Shown piece after piece: positions 42,604-51,903 of a stretch of 64,000 nucleotides of DNA (positions within the stretch are counted from its first letter, which is position 1; each line of letters opens with the position of its first letter). The stretch spans positions 3,100,001 through 3,164,000 of the forward strand of contig OZ252023.1 in NCBI GenBank assembly GCA_965247425.1, in the 5' to 3' direction. The translations under genes were made by a program, and so were the position numbers. This DNA is from CAZOZZ01 sp965247425 (lineage in GTDB: Bacteria; Acidobacteriota; Terriglobia; 20CM-2-55-15). Under the pieces are notes generated by a model, which saw nothing but the letters and a program-made list of their open reading frames with translations, was not told where the DNA came from and ran no database searches.

Positions 42604-43793
42604 AAGGTCCGTCGGCACGAGGGATACGACGGTACGCGCGAAAGTGTTTGCGGCTGAAGGGGTATTTGAATCACCCCGGAGATGGGCGGGTGCGACCGCA
42701 GATCGGAAGTGGGCATCTGATCTGGTCTCTGGTGATCGGGTATCTGCTGCGGGAATCGAGCTTCCTGGCCATCGAGTCGCTCGCACGATCCTCGGCGTGT
42801 CGGGCCTTGGGAATCGGACGCCGCTTTAGCGACGACACGCTGGGCTATTTTACCGAGAAGCTGAATCCGGAATTCACGCGCGGCGCGTTGACCACAGCCA
42901 TCAAGCAGGCCAAGCGCAATAAAGCGTTCGACGATTGCCGATTCATCGGCCTGGCGCTGGACGGGACAACCGTGGGGCGTGTCGGTGAGGCCGGGTGTCA
43001 GTGGTGTCGACCCCATCGCAACGCCGAGGGGGAGGTGACCACCTACTTACACCACGTCGTGATGGCCACCATCGTGGGCACCGGGTTCACTTTACCGGTC
43101 GATGTGGAACCCTACGGTAGTGGGGATAGCGAATGGTCGGGGGGGCAACGACTGCTTCGTCGGGTGGTGGGGCAGTTGGGGCCGCGTTTTGCCGATTATG
43201 TTGTTGTCGATGGGGGCTATGCGTCGGCTCCGTTCCTGCACTTGGCCGACGAGTTGGGATTGAAGACCATCGTCCGTCTCAAAGCCAATCTTCCGAGCTT
43301 GTTCAACGCCGCCAAAAGCCGGTTTGCTTGTCAGCCGCCGTCCCGGGTTTTCAAGGATGGAGCCGATCGGGTGGAAATCTGGGATGCAGACGACTTCGAT
43401 CCCTGGGGCCGATTGAACTGGCCGACCGTGCGCGTGATCCGCTACCGGCAAGAGAAACCCGATGGATCGGTGGTCGAAGCCTACTGGCTGACCAATTTCT
43501 CGATGAACCAAGTGGGAGCGCCCACTTTATTTCGCATGGCCAAGAGTCGTTGGGAAGTCGAAAACCAAGGTTTCAACGATGCCAAGAACCGTTATGGGAT
43601 GGCCCATATCCCCCATCACCACGCCAACAGCTTGCTTCTCCACTGGCTCCTCATAAGCCTGGCTCTCACGATCGAACGTCTGTATCGATTGCGTCATTTG
43701 CATCGCGGGCGCCATCGCCCGCATACCTCCATCGAGCTTCTTCGTTTGCTTCGCCTCGCTCTGTCTGCCCCAACCCCAGCCGACTCCAGCTGA
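42600..43793 (+). CDS. DDE transposase (copy 2)
   Basis: 397 residues, with no amino-acid difference from the copy 1 transposase that I could find. GTG start overlapping the accessory-protein stop as GTGA. All presumed catalytic residues (ALDGTTVG, VVVDGGYAS, RWEVENQGF) are present, so this copy looks active. Confidence 0.88.
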   Translation: MKGPSARGIRRYARKCLRLKGYLNHPGDGRVRPQIGSGHLIWSLVIGYLLRESSFLAIESLARSSACRALGIGRRFSDDTLGYFTEKLNPEFTRGALTTAIKQAKRNKAFDDCRFIGLALDGTTVGRVGEAGCQWCRPHRNAEGEVTTYLHHVVMATIVGTGFTLPVDVEPYGSGDSEWSGGQRLLRRVVGQLGPRFADYVVVDGGYASAPFLHLADELGLKTIVRLKANLPSLFNAAKSRFACQPPSRVFKDGADRVEIWDADDFDPWGRLNWPTVRVIRYRQEKPDGSVVEAYWLTNFSMNQVGAPTLFRMAKSRWEVENQGFNDAKNRYGMAHIPHHHANSLLLHWLLISLALTIERLYRLRHLHRGRHRPHTSIELLRLLRLALSAPTPADSS

Positions 43794-44121
43794 ACTGACT
43801 CGTTTCCCTGGTCTCCACGCGCCTGCCTGACCCCAATCACCGGGCTGGACCCGCTACGGATACCTGTCTCTCGAAAATACCCCTCACTTCAAATTCCTCT
43901 CCCTCCTCGACCTTTTCCCTTCCAGAGCCCCTTCCAGACACTCCGTCCTCCCTGACTTCCGAAATGGCTGCCCGCTCAAGACTTTAATTGCGTACGATCC
44001 GCTGGTCTTATAGACTTACCCCACTTTTAACTATTCGATCAGAGACCAGAGGACGGTTGCGAGCCCCACGCGGCGCCAGCGCCTCGACGTCCATCATTGT
44101 TTACCGACTCTGGAGGAAAAG

Positions 44122-46167
44122 ATGAAAGCACATCCAACACGCCTTCGGCGACGCCCCGGACTTTGTTTCATCCTTGCAATTGTCGTTCTCATGGCCACAG
44201 CGAACCTCGGCCTCGCCCAGGAGCGTGGCAACCCATATGGGGAATGGCGTTACCAGAGTGCGGACGCCTGGGGCACCCGCTACTCACCCGTGGATCAGAT
44301 CGACGGCGAGAACTTCGAAGATCTCGAAGTGGCGTGGCTCTGGCGGGGTGACAACTTCGGCCCGTCCCCTGAAATCACGTCTCGATCGACCCCCACCTAT
44401 ATCGACGGCATTCTTTATACGGTGGCAGGGAAACGCCGTACTGTCGTGGCGATGGATCCGGCTACTGGAGAGACGATCTGGACCTACCGCGAGCCGAACA
44501 CGACGCGGTGGGAACGGTCCATGCGGGCCGGCTACGGGAAAGGCGTCGCCTACGGTGAACTGAACGGACGCGGGGTGATTTACATCGTCACACCTGCCTT
44601 CTTCCTCCACGCCATCGACGCGAAGACGGGTCAGCATGTGGAGGACTGGGGCCAGCCCGTACCGATCGACGGCTTCCCTGAGAGCGGAGTGGTGGACCTG
44701 TTAGGGAATCTTCTGCCGGGTTGGGGCCCATACGAGAACGACGACCGCCCCTACGACCCGGAGTTCGGAATCCCGGCGGAGATTGGCTATATCACCAACT
44801 CCTCTCCTCCCATCGTGACAAACGGTGTCGTGATCGTGGGGAGCTCCGCCGAGCAGGGCTACAATCAGACCCGGATCGAGAATGTCCCCAACGACATCCT
44901 GGCCTATGACTCCGGGACCGGTGAGCACCTCTGGAAGTTCAACGTCATCCCGCGCCCTGGGGAGGTCGGGCACGACACCTGGTTGAACGACGCCTGGGAA
45001 TATACCGGAGACGTCTCCTCGTGGGCCCCGATGTCGGCCGACCCTGAGCGCGGCATCGTCTACATCCCCACCAACCCGCCGACGATCGACTACTATGGGG
45101 GATTCCGACCCGGCGCGAACCTGTTCGGCACCACAGTGATCGCCCTGAACGTCCGGACAGGAGAGCGGGAGTGGCACTTCCAGACGGTTCACAACGACCA
45201 GTGGAACTACGATCTTCCCAACGTGCCGATGATCGTGGACATTACCGTGGACGGGGAAGAAATTCCTGCCGTGGTTCAAACGACCAAACAGGGAATGATC
45301 TTTACGTTCAACCGGGAAACGGGCGAACCGGTGTGGCCGATCGAGGAGCGACCGGTAACCCAGACCACAGTCCCCGGTAATTGGACCTCACCGACCCAGC
45401 CTTTCCCCACGAAGCCGGAGCCGTTTGAACCCCTGGGCCTGCCCGATGATCAGATCGTCGATTTCACGCCCGAACTGAAGAGGGAGGCCCTGGAGATCCT
45501 GCGTGATTTTGAGATCGGCGGCCCTTACATGCCACGGGTTCACACCGGATACAACGGGAAGGCCAACATCAGTTGTCACGGCGGGTTGAACATCACGCAT
45601 CCGGGCGCCATGGACCCGACTTCGGGCATCATGTATGTGCCGCATGGGCCTGGATGCAGTGGTGGCATGGTTCGGCCGGGAACCGAGACGGATGACGCGG
45701 ACGACCCGTTCACGACCGGAACGACGATCGCCGACTGGGTCGCCGGACCCGGAGTGCGCGTGTCGGGCCCACGGGGTCTTCCGATCTACAAACCCCCTTA
45801 CAACCGGGCCTCAGCCTACGACATGAACACGGGGGAGCGACTCTTCTGGGTTCCGATCGGAGAGACACCGGAAAACGTCAAGAACAACCCGGCACTTGCG
45901 GGTATGGACATACCCAACACCGGCGGCGGCAGCCGGGCCATCCTGATGGTCACCGGCAGCCTGTTCCTTACCGCGGAGGTTGTGGGGAGCGGGCCGGTCC
46001 TCAGTGCAAGAGACAAGCGGACGGGCGAGTTGCTGGGAAGAGTCGAGCTTCCGACGCGAGCCCAGTACGGCATGATGACTTACATGCACGAGGGCAAACA
46101 GTACATCGCCGTGCAGATTGGCGGAGGGGAGTATCCAAGCTCGCTGGTAACATTCGACCTGCCGTAG
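44122..46167 (+). CDS. PQQ-dependent dehydrogenase (quinoprotein), secreted
   Basis: 681 residues. GGAGG lies ten bases before the ATG. A signal peptide (LCFILAIVVLMATANLGLAQ) sends it to the periplasm. Propeller repeats with the quinoprotein W-motif are visible: GTRYSPVDQIDGENFEDLEVAW, VVAMDPATGETIWTYREP, DILAYDSGTGEHLWKFN, VIALNVRTGEREWHFQ, TFNRETGEPVWPIEER, SAYDMNTGERLFWVPIG. Such enzymes oxidise alcohols or sugars using PQQ and a metal ion. No cytochrome domain is fused and no PQQ biosynthesis gene is in the window. The glucose/sorbosone or alcohol branch cannot be told apart by eye. Confidence 0.85.
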   Translation: MKAHPTRLRRRPGLCFILAIVVLMATANLGLAQERGNPYGEWRYQSADAWGTRYSPVDQIDGENFEDLEVAWLWRGDNFGPSPEITSRSTPTYIDGILYTVAGKRRTVVAMDPATGETIWTYREPNTTRWERSMRAGYGKGVAYGELNGRGVIYIVTPAFFLHAIDAKTGQHVEDWGQPVPIDGFPESGVVDLLGNLLPGWGPYENDDRPYDPEFGIPAEIGYITNSSPPIVTNGVVIVGSSAEQGYNQTRIENVPNDILAYDSGTGEHLWKFNVIPRPGEVGHDTWLNDAWEYTGDVSSWAPMSADPERGIVYIPTNPPTIDYYGGFRPGANLFGTTVIALNVRTGEREWHFQTVHNDQWNYDLPNVPMIVDITVDGEEIPAVVQTTKQGMIFTFNRETGEPVWPIEERPVTQTTVPGNWTSPTQPFPTKPEPFEPLGLPDDQIVDFTPELKREALEILRDFEIGGPYMPRVHTGYNGKANISCHGGLNITHPGAMDPTSGIMYVPHGPGCSGGMVRPGTETDDADDPFTTGTTIADWVAGPGVRVSGPRGLPIYKPPYNRASAYDMNTGERLFWVPIGETPENVKNNPALAGMDIPNTGGGSRAILMVTGSLFLTAEVVGSGPVLSARDKRTGELLGRVELPTRAQYGMMTYMHEGKQYIAVQIGGGEYPSSLVTFDLP

Positions 46168-46170
46168 CAA

Positions 46171-46245
46171 GAGCAAGCAGCGAGGAGCGAGCAGCACCGA
46201 GGGGCGAGACGTGGGCCGCTCGCTACCTGCTGCTTGCTACTCGCT
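46171..46245. terminator. Long imperfect hairpin between convergent genes
   Basis: AGCAAGCAG on the left and CTGCTTGCT on the right are perfect complements, within a longer imperfect match (GAGGAGCGAGC with GCTCGCTACC) spanning most of 46171-46245. It lies between the stops of the PQQ gene (46167) and the aldolase (46251), as expected for a bidirectional terminator. The right arm is made of short GCTACTC/GCTTGCTACTCGCTACTC-like words that look like a low-complexity genomic repeat. Confidence 0.55.
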
Positions 46246-46250
46246 ACTCG

Positions 46251-47297
46251 TCAATTCCCGGCGGCCACGTGCCCGAGTCGAACAGCTTCCGGGCTGTTGG
46301 CAATGATGAAACGGAAGCCCTGCCGGATGCGTCTCTCGATATCCTGCTCACCGGCCGTAATCCCACATACGACATCCAGTTCGACACAAACCGCCAACTG
46401 CATCGCAAACGCTTCTTCCAGCTTGGCCTGGAGTGCCGCCTGCTGATCGTCGGTGAGGCCGCTGCCGCGACCGCCACGTCCGCCGCCACGGCCACGGCCA
46501 CCACGCCCTCCACCGCCACGTGCACCAGCCGCTCCACCGCGACCACGCGCATTCGGGAACATCTGGGCGGTGTAGGCGCCCCGTAGATCTCCGGGAGCGG
46601 GAATGACGATCGTGGCACCCTGAACGGCGGTGATCTCACGCGCGTGCTTCTCCACGGCGTCCACGCTTTCAAGCAGGATGATCGTGGTCAGTTCCCCGTT
46701 CGGGTCGAGCGGCCAGAGGTCCGCTTTCTGTCGGTATTCCGATTCCGGAATTCCCCAAACGCCCGGAGCATCTCCCGCGGAGTTGGGCCGCGTTCCGTCA
46801 ACTACGTCCTGGGCCGGATAGCGCATGGCCCGGATCGCAAAAAGGGCTTCTTCGGCCGTTTCCACGTGCGGGTACATGATGTTGTAGACCCCCGCATCGA
46901 GCGCCTGCTGGATCCGCTGCTTGGCAGCTTCGGTATCCTCGTGCACGGTCGGTACGCGGAGCAGCATCGGATGCGTGCTCGGGTTACTCGTCGCTCCACC
47001 TTCAACCAAACCCTCCATGTAGGCCTTCAGGTTCGGGATGCTGAAGGTCAGCGGATTGGCCTGGCTCATGAACAGGAAGTCGATGTTCGTGACTCCGCCA
47101 CGGGCATTCCCGGCGTCGGCGAAACCTTCGAGATCGCTGCCACCGCCTGAGGAAACCCCGATGGACACGCCGCCCCGTGCGAGCACGTCGACGACCCGGT
47201 TGAGATGGGTCGTCCGCTGGCCCTCGGTCACCGGCGAAAGGACGAGCGCCATTGCACCCGCGGCGAGCATGACGCTGAGAAAGAGTCGGATTCTCAT
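46251..47297 (-). CDS. HpcH/HpaI aldolase-like protein, exported, with Arg-Gly-rich insert
   Basis: 348 residues; AAGGAGA precedes the ATG. Signal peptide at residues 1-26 (FLSVMLAAGAMALVLSPVTEG). The TIM-barrel core of the HpcH/HpaI class II aldolases is recognisable by HVETAEEALFAIRAMRYP and the active-site helix region GVYNIMYPHVE, but the usual cytoplasmic pyruvate-aldolase location is replaced by export. Between about residues 244 and 280 lies a low-complexity run of repeated RGG/GRG triplets, before LTDDQQAALQAKLEEAF. A proteobacterial-type aldolase would have no such insert. The C-terminus (VCGITAGEQDIERRIRQGF) resumes the fold. Substrate unknown. Confidence 0.75.
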   Translation of the reverse strand: MRIRLFLSVMLAAGAMALVLSPVTEGQRTTHLNRVVDVLARGGVSIGVSSGGGSDLEGFADAGNARGGVTNIDFLFMSQANPLTFSIPNLKAYMEGLVEGGATSNPSTHPMLLRVPTVHEDTEAAKQRIQQALDAGVYNIMYPHVETAEEALFAIRAMRYPAQDVVDGTRPNSAGDAPGVWGIPESEYRQKADLWPLDPNGELTTIILLESVDAVEKHAREITAVQGATIVIPAPGDLRGAYTAQMFPNARGRGGAAGARGGGGRGGRGRGGGRGGRGSGLTDDQQAALQAKLEEAFAMQLAVCVELDVVCGITAGEQDIERRIRQGFRFIIANSPEAVRLGHVAAGN

Positions 47298-47601
47298 GAA
47301 ACATCTCTCCTTGGTCGATCTCGAACCGAAATTGGTTGCTGATCATCCATACCGCTAAAGCGGATGAACGGCCTGAGGTCAGGCGACCGATCGCCTCACA
47401 TGATAGAACATTCCGGCGGTCTTTCAAGAGTGAGGAACGAGGAACTTTCAGGGTTCCAAAGCGAAGACAGACTGTCTCCGGACCAAGCTCTTGTAGAGAT
47501 CCGTTTTCTCCGGCAGAATCGGTAGTCTACCTGAGGAGCAATCTTGCCCTTGTCGGAGGCAGTCTTGTGACGCAATGCTCAAGTCAACCCTGGGGAAATA
47601 A
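47298..47601. other. Intergenic region, nothing recognised
   Basis: 304 bases between the divergent aldolase and P-loop kinase genes. It should hold both promoters. I see no convincing -35/-10 pair, hairpin, small gene or RNA. The aldolase ribosome-binding site is at its left edge. Confidence 0.5.
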
Positions 47602-48150
47602 ATGAACTCGCCGGGCAAAATCGTTTATCTCATGCGCGGCCTCCCTGCGACTGGGAAGAGCCACACGGCGAAGAAGCTCGCCGGAGAGAACGGCGTGATC
47701 TGCGAAACGGATGAGTATTTTCACACTGAAGTTGGCGACGAGCCGACGCGGTTCGATTACGACGAGTCCCTGATGCCGACAGCGCAGGCCTGGAATTTCA
47801 AGCGGTTCGAACGCTTCGTCGCATCGGGCACCACGCCGATCGTCGTGGATCGCGGCAATAGCCTGTCGATGGAGACGCAAAGATATGCGAGGTACGCCGT
47901 GGACCACGGGTACCGGGTCGAACTCAAGGAACCGGACTCAGAGTGGTGGCAGGAGATCCGGGTTCTTCTCAAGTACAAGTCCTTGACGGGACCGGTGCTC
48001 GACCAATGGGCCCAGGAGCTTGCGCGCTACAGTAGTTCCATCCATCGGGTTCCTCCCGAGACGATCCGCCGACGTATGGAGAAATGGATTCACGGCCTGA
48101 CCGTAGAGGATGTCCTCAACTATCGTCCGAAGTCCGGAAATCGCGCGTAG
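47602..48150 (+). CDS. P-loop kinase-like protein (NEDD4BP2/polynucleotide-kinase-like)
   Basis: 182 residues. Walker A is YLMRGLPATGKSHTAKKLA at residues 9-27. Next come CETDEYFHTEV (the DxYF motif typical of N4BP2-like kinases), TTPIVVDRGNSLSMETQRY (a lid or second substrate site) and a basic C-terminal helix. The family phosphorylates nucleotides or nucleic-acid ends, or is uncharacterised. Cytoplasmic. It runs convergent into the giant gene, nine bases from its stop. Confidence 0.75.
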   Translation: MNSPGKIVYLMRGLPATGKSHTAKKLAGENGVICETDEYFHTEVGDEPTRFDYDESLMPTAQAWNFKRFERFVASGTTPIVVDRGNSLSMETQRYARYAVDHGYRVELKEPDSEWWQEIRVLLKYKSLTGPVLDQWAQELARYSSSIHRVPPETIRRRMEKWIHGLTVEDVLNYRPKSGNRA

Positions 48151-48159
48151 ACCGCGTCG

Positions 48160-51100
48160 TTATTCGCTGCCGCCGGAACTCCCGCCATGGCTGCCGCCAT
48201 CGCTGCCGCCGAAGTCCAGCCACAGCGGTTGGTTCGGAAGAATCTGAGATCGGAATCCGGCCAGGTCCTTCCGGAATTCATCGATCCACGGGTTCGACAG
48301 AGTTCTTGTCCGGTCCGTCTTCCCGTCGCTGCCACCGTCGCTGCCCTTCTTGATCTTGTCCTTTCCAGGCCCACCATCAAGAACGTCCTTTCCTTTGCCG
48401 CCGGTCAGAATGTCATCGCCGTCTTCGCCAAAAATCACATCTTTGCCGCCCTGCCCCAGCAGGACGTCATCCCCGTCATTGCCATGGATCTCGTCGTTGC
48501 CGCCGTCACTGTGTCCATCCGACCCGAAGTGGAAGTGGTCGCCGGCACGAGCTGAATATCCCACCAGTCCCACGTCCTCTCCAAACTCCGGTCGCACCAG
48601 CGCATCATCGCCGAAAACCAGATCATTTCCGGTGCCTCCGGCAATGACATCGCTGTCCCAGAACCGGTCGCCGCCGCTGCCACCGTCGCTTCCCCCGCCG
48701 CTGCCGCCGTCACTGCCCCAATGTCCGTGATGGAGGTGATGATGGTGGTGGTAATGGCCGTGATGGTGGCCGTGCCGTTTCCCCCATCCCAGATCCGCCA
48801 CGCGCTCATCCAGATCCTTCACCAGCCGATCGGCTTCCTTCTCGAGATCCTTGACCTGTTTCTTGCTGGTCGGCACGTCCAACTCGCTCGGCCAGATCAC
48901 GACTCCCAGGTCGCCGATGATCCAATCTGCTCCGGCATCTCCGTTCAGATGATCGTTTCCTGTCCTCACCGGCACGCTCAGTCTCCAGGGGATCAGGTCC
49001 AGTTCCTTCTTCTTCGGCACCAGCGGATGAGGATCTTTGTGGTCCGCCTTCTCATGACGCTTCAGCGCGGCGTCTCGATCCTTGTTGTCATCCTTCAAGG
49101 CCTTATCGAGAGCTTTGACCGCGCCTTTAGTAATACCGAACTCGTCCCTGGCCTCGTTCCGCGTCGCCTTGTGACTAGTCACCGGCATCAGGAGCAACGC
49201 ATCGTCGCCGATAATCAGGTCCGCGCCATCGCCTCCGCTGACTTCATCCCCGCGCGCCGCAATCGGGGTCAAGTCCACATCGATCAAGTCGTTCTTCTTG
49301 GGCTTCTTCCCGGACGGATTCACTTCGCGCGCTTCTTCGACCAGCGCAGTCAGCGTTCGCGAATAGGCATGCTCGAGGAAATTCACCGCGTCGTCGAGCA
49401 GCCACTCCAGGCTCCTCACTCGTCCGTAAAGCTCCAACGTGTCGTCGTGGTACGTCGCCGGGCCAAATTCTCCGTGATCCACACTCGGCGCCAGAATCAG
49501 GGCATTGTCCCCGATCAGGATGTCCTCACCGTCGCCGCCTGAAATCCGATCGGCGCCCACGACTATCTCATCTCCGGCAACCCCGCCGTTCCGGACCCGA
49601 TCCAGCAGTTCCGCATCAATGCGCAGGTGTTCGAAAACAATCTGGAGGTTCAGGATTTCTTCCGACACCTCGTTGATTGCCTTGTGGAGTTCCTTGAAAT
49701 CGGGAATGTTCTGAGAGACCACGGTCAGGTTGTCCCCGATCACCAGATCTTCGCCGCCGTCGCCGTTCAGTTCGTCGTTGCCCGAGAGCCCATCGGCATT
49801 TGGCCCCACGACCGGAACAAAGCCCAGGCCCGGCCTGAGGAAGTTTCCGTCACTCAAGACCAGCCTATTGGAATCGTTGCTGTAGGTATCGACAAGCGCC
49901 TCAACCGCCGGCGTGGTCTCCATCAGACCGGCCATGAACTCTTCCAACTCCCGGGGCTGAATGAACCGATCAAGGAAGATGACATTGCCACCGTCGATTA
50001 GCTGAATCTCGATCCCCGTGCCCGTTTGCGCGTGGAGAATTCTCAGGCCGGCGATGATGAACGGCAGATCGTTCTCAAACGACACGCGATTCCAGCCCAT
50101 GTCGCCGATCATCAGGTCCCCATCTTCTCCGCCCGACAGCACGTCATCTCCCCGCTGTCCGATCATGAAGTCTTCGCCTGCGCCGCCCTCCAGCCGATCG
50201 TCATCTCCTTCGAGCAGGTCGATCAGGGCCAACCTCGTCTGCCACGAATCGGGATGACCGTCGAGCACCCTGTTTCCGGCCGCGTCATACACGCCCATCA
50301 GCAGGAGCAGGTCGGCATTCAGAAGCAGATCTCGAACCTCGTCGGCAAGGACGCTGTCCGGGCTGCTGCTGATATCCAGCATCCGGGTCAGATCGCCCAG
50401 TTCCTCGGTCACCAGATCGCGGTGCCACGCGCCGGTAGCATTCAATCGAATCGAACCGTCCGGGTAGAAGGCTCGAACAAACAGGCCCACGTCACCGGCG
50501 ATGAAATCGTGTCCGTCGTCGCCAAACAGTTCATCCGATCCCAGTTCGCCCATCAACTCGTCATCGTCGTCGCCACCGTGAATCTCATCGTCGCCGCGTT
50601 GGCCATGGATGATGTCCTGGCCTCCGTCGCCGAATATCACGTCATTGCCGACCACCAGATCGATGTCGTCAAACCGGACGATGTCCCGGATGACCTCCGG
50701 GAACGGTTCCGGATAGCGCTCCCACACGTTTCCAGGCAAGAGATGCCGCGTAATCGTCCCGTTGTCGCCAAGGATCACGTCGGCCTCGCTGCCGCCTTCG
50801 ATCGTATCGTCGTCGTCGCTACCGAACAGGACGTTGTGGCCACCGGTAATATCGTCCTCACCTTCTTCGCCGAAGATCTTGTCGAAGCCCTGCTGACCGA
50901 GAACAAAGTCGTCTCCCGCTCCGGCGTAGATCGTGTCGTCACCCGCGGCGGGATGATTGATGTCGATCGACGTGTACACGAAGTTCGGATCGTTCGGCGG
51001 CGGGAAGGCCTGATGGAAACGAATGTCGCCCGTGATCTCGGCGAAATCGCCGAGGATCACGTCGGAGCCACCGCCGGCATAGATCGTATCGAAACCAGTT

Positions 51101-51903
51101 CCGCCGACCAGGATATCGTCGGCGCTGCCCGATGTGATCTTATCGTCGCTGCCGTCGGACGGGTCCTCGGTGAGAATGAGATCAATGTCTGAGGAGTCGA
51201 AGTCCGTGGTGTATTTGATAACGCCGTTGTCGCCGAGTGCGACCGTTGTGCCGTTGGCGGCAGTCAGCTCGTCCTCACCGAAACCGCCGAGGATAATATC
51301 GCCACCGTCTCCCGTGATCACGATGTCGGCGCCGCCTTCCGATGGCGCCAGCGTTTTGATCTCGGCGATTGCCCCGGTGCCCGGCTCGAAGTCGAGGCGT
51401 CCTTCGTCGGCCAGGACGACGTTCTCCCCGCCATCGATCGTGATACGGTCGACACCCAGGCTGCCGATGACGATGTCGTCGTCGTTGCCTGTCCTCACCT
51501 GGTCGTTGGCGACTTCGGCACCGGCGCCAAATGCCGGCGAATCACCATCTCCGAGTAATCCATCCTGATAGCGGCTTTCGATTCGATTCAGGAGGCCGCT
51601 GGTCGTCTGGTAGGTAATCGTTCCGTCGTCAGCCAGAACGATGTTGTCCCCATCGGACGCACCCATCTCGTCGTCGCCCAGGCCACCGATGATCGTGTCG
51701 TTCCCTTCTCCGGTCTCGATTTCGTCCACTCCGCCCTGGACGAACCTTCCGGCTCCGTCTATATAGGAGCTCGTGACCTCGCCCAGGACTGAGGTCTGGT
51801 TCGTGTCGGCCTGGGCCTGATACTGCACGAATCCTTCATCGCCGAAGACGATGTTGTTCCCGTCCGCTACCGTGATCTCGTCGTCGCCCAGGCTACCGAT
51901 CAC
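48160..51903 (-). CDS. Giant RTX-type protein, C-terminal frame
   Basis: 1247 codons continuing the frame at 51900-64000 after a one-base deletion near 51920. The frame is dense in Ca-binding nonapeptides (GNDEIHGNDGDDVLLGQGG, VIFGEDGDDILTGGKG), so the protein is likely secreted by a type I system and folds on Ca2+. Around residues 1030-1060 there is a His-rich cluster (about 17 His in 32 residues) followed by Gly/Ser runs, perhaps a metal-binding tail. It ends with IDEFRKDLAGFRSQILP and a GGSDGGS-type tail where a type I export signal is expected. No T1SS genes are in the window. The start at 51903 is only the first in-frame start codon after the break. Confidence 0.8.
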   Translation of the reverse strand: MIGSLGDDEITVADGNNIVFGDEGFVQYQAQADTNQTSVLGEVTSSYIDGAGRFVQGGVDEIETGEGNDTIIGGLGDDEMGASDGDNIVLADDGTITYQTTSGLLNRIESRYQDGLLGDGDSPAFGAGAEVANDQVRTGNDDDIVIGSLGVDRITIDGGENVVLADEGRLDFEPGTGAIAEIKTLAPSEGGADIVITGDGGDIILGGFGEDELTAANGTTVALGDNGVIKYTTDFDSSDIDLILTEDPSDGSDDKITSGSADDILVGGTGFDTIYAGGGSDVILGDFAEITGDIRFHQAFPPPNDPNFVYTSIDINHPAAGDDTIYAGAGDDFVLGQQGFDKIFGEEGEDDITGGHNVLFGSDDDDTIEGGSEADVILGDNGTITRHLLPGNVWERYPEPFPEVIRDIVRFDDIDLVVGNDVIFGDGGQDIIHGQRGDDEIHGGDDDDELMGELGSDELFGDDGHDFIAGDVGLFVRAFYPDGSIRLNATGAWHRDLVTEELGDLTRMLDISSSPDSVLADEVRDLLLNADLLLLMGVYDAAGNRVLDGHPDSWQTRLALIDLLEGDDDRLEGGAGEDFMIGQRGDDVLSGGEDGDLMIGDMGWNRVSFENDLPFIIAGLRILHAQTGTGIEIQLIDGGNVIFLDRFIQPRELEEFMAGLMETTPAVEALVDTYSNDSNRLVLSDGNFLRPGLGFVPVVGPNADGLSGNDELNGDGGEDLVIGDNLTVVSQNIPDFKELHKAINEVSEEILNLQIVFEHLRIDAELLDRVRNGGVAGDEIVVGADRISGGDGEDILIGDNALILAPSVDHGEFGPATYHDDTLELYGRVRSLEWLLDDAVNFLEHAYSRTLTALVEEAREVNPSGKKPKKNDLIDVDLTPIAARGDEVSGGDGADLIIGDDALLLMPVTSHKATRNEARDEFGITKGAVKALDKALKDDNKDRDAALKRHEKADHKDPHPLVPKKKELDLIPWRLSVPVRTGNDHLNGDAGADWIIGDLGVVIWPSELDVPTSKKQVKDLEKEADRLVKDLDERVADLGWGKRHGHHHGHYHHHHHLHHGHWGSDGGSGGGSDGGSGGDRFWDSDVIAGGTGNDLVFGDDALVRPEFGEDVGLVGYSARAGDHFHFGSDGHSDGGNDEIHGNDGDDVLLGQGGKDVIFGEDGDDILTGGKGKDVLDGGPGKDKIKKGSDGGSDGKTDRTRTLSNPWIDEFRKDLAGFRSQILPNQPLWLDFGGSDGGSHGGSSGGSE

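Larger units (their letters stand above)
42063..43970 (+). mobile_element. Two-ORF insertion sequence, copy 2 (1908 bp)
   Basis: Same length and terminal repeats as copy 1, in opposite orientation. Target duplication CCCGCTCAA at 42054-42062 and 43971-43979. It lies between the DUF1028 stop and the PQQ dehydrogenase gene, so no gene is broken. It may separate that dehydrogenase from upstream promoter sequence: only 151 bases remain between the IS and the dehydrogenase start. Confidence 0.93.
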
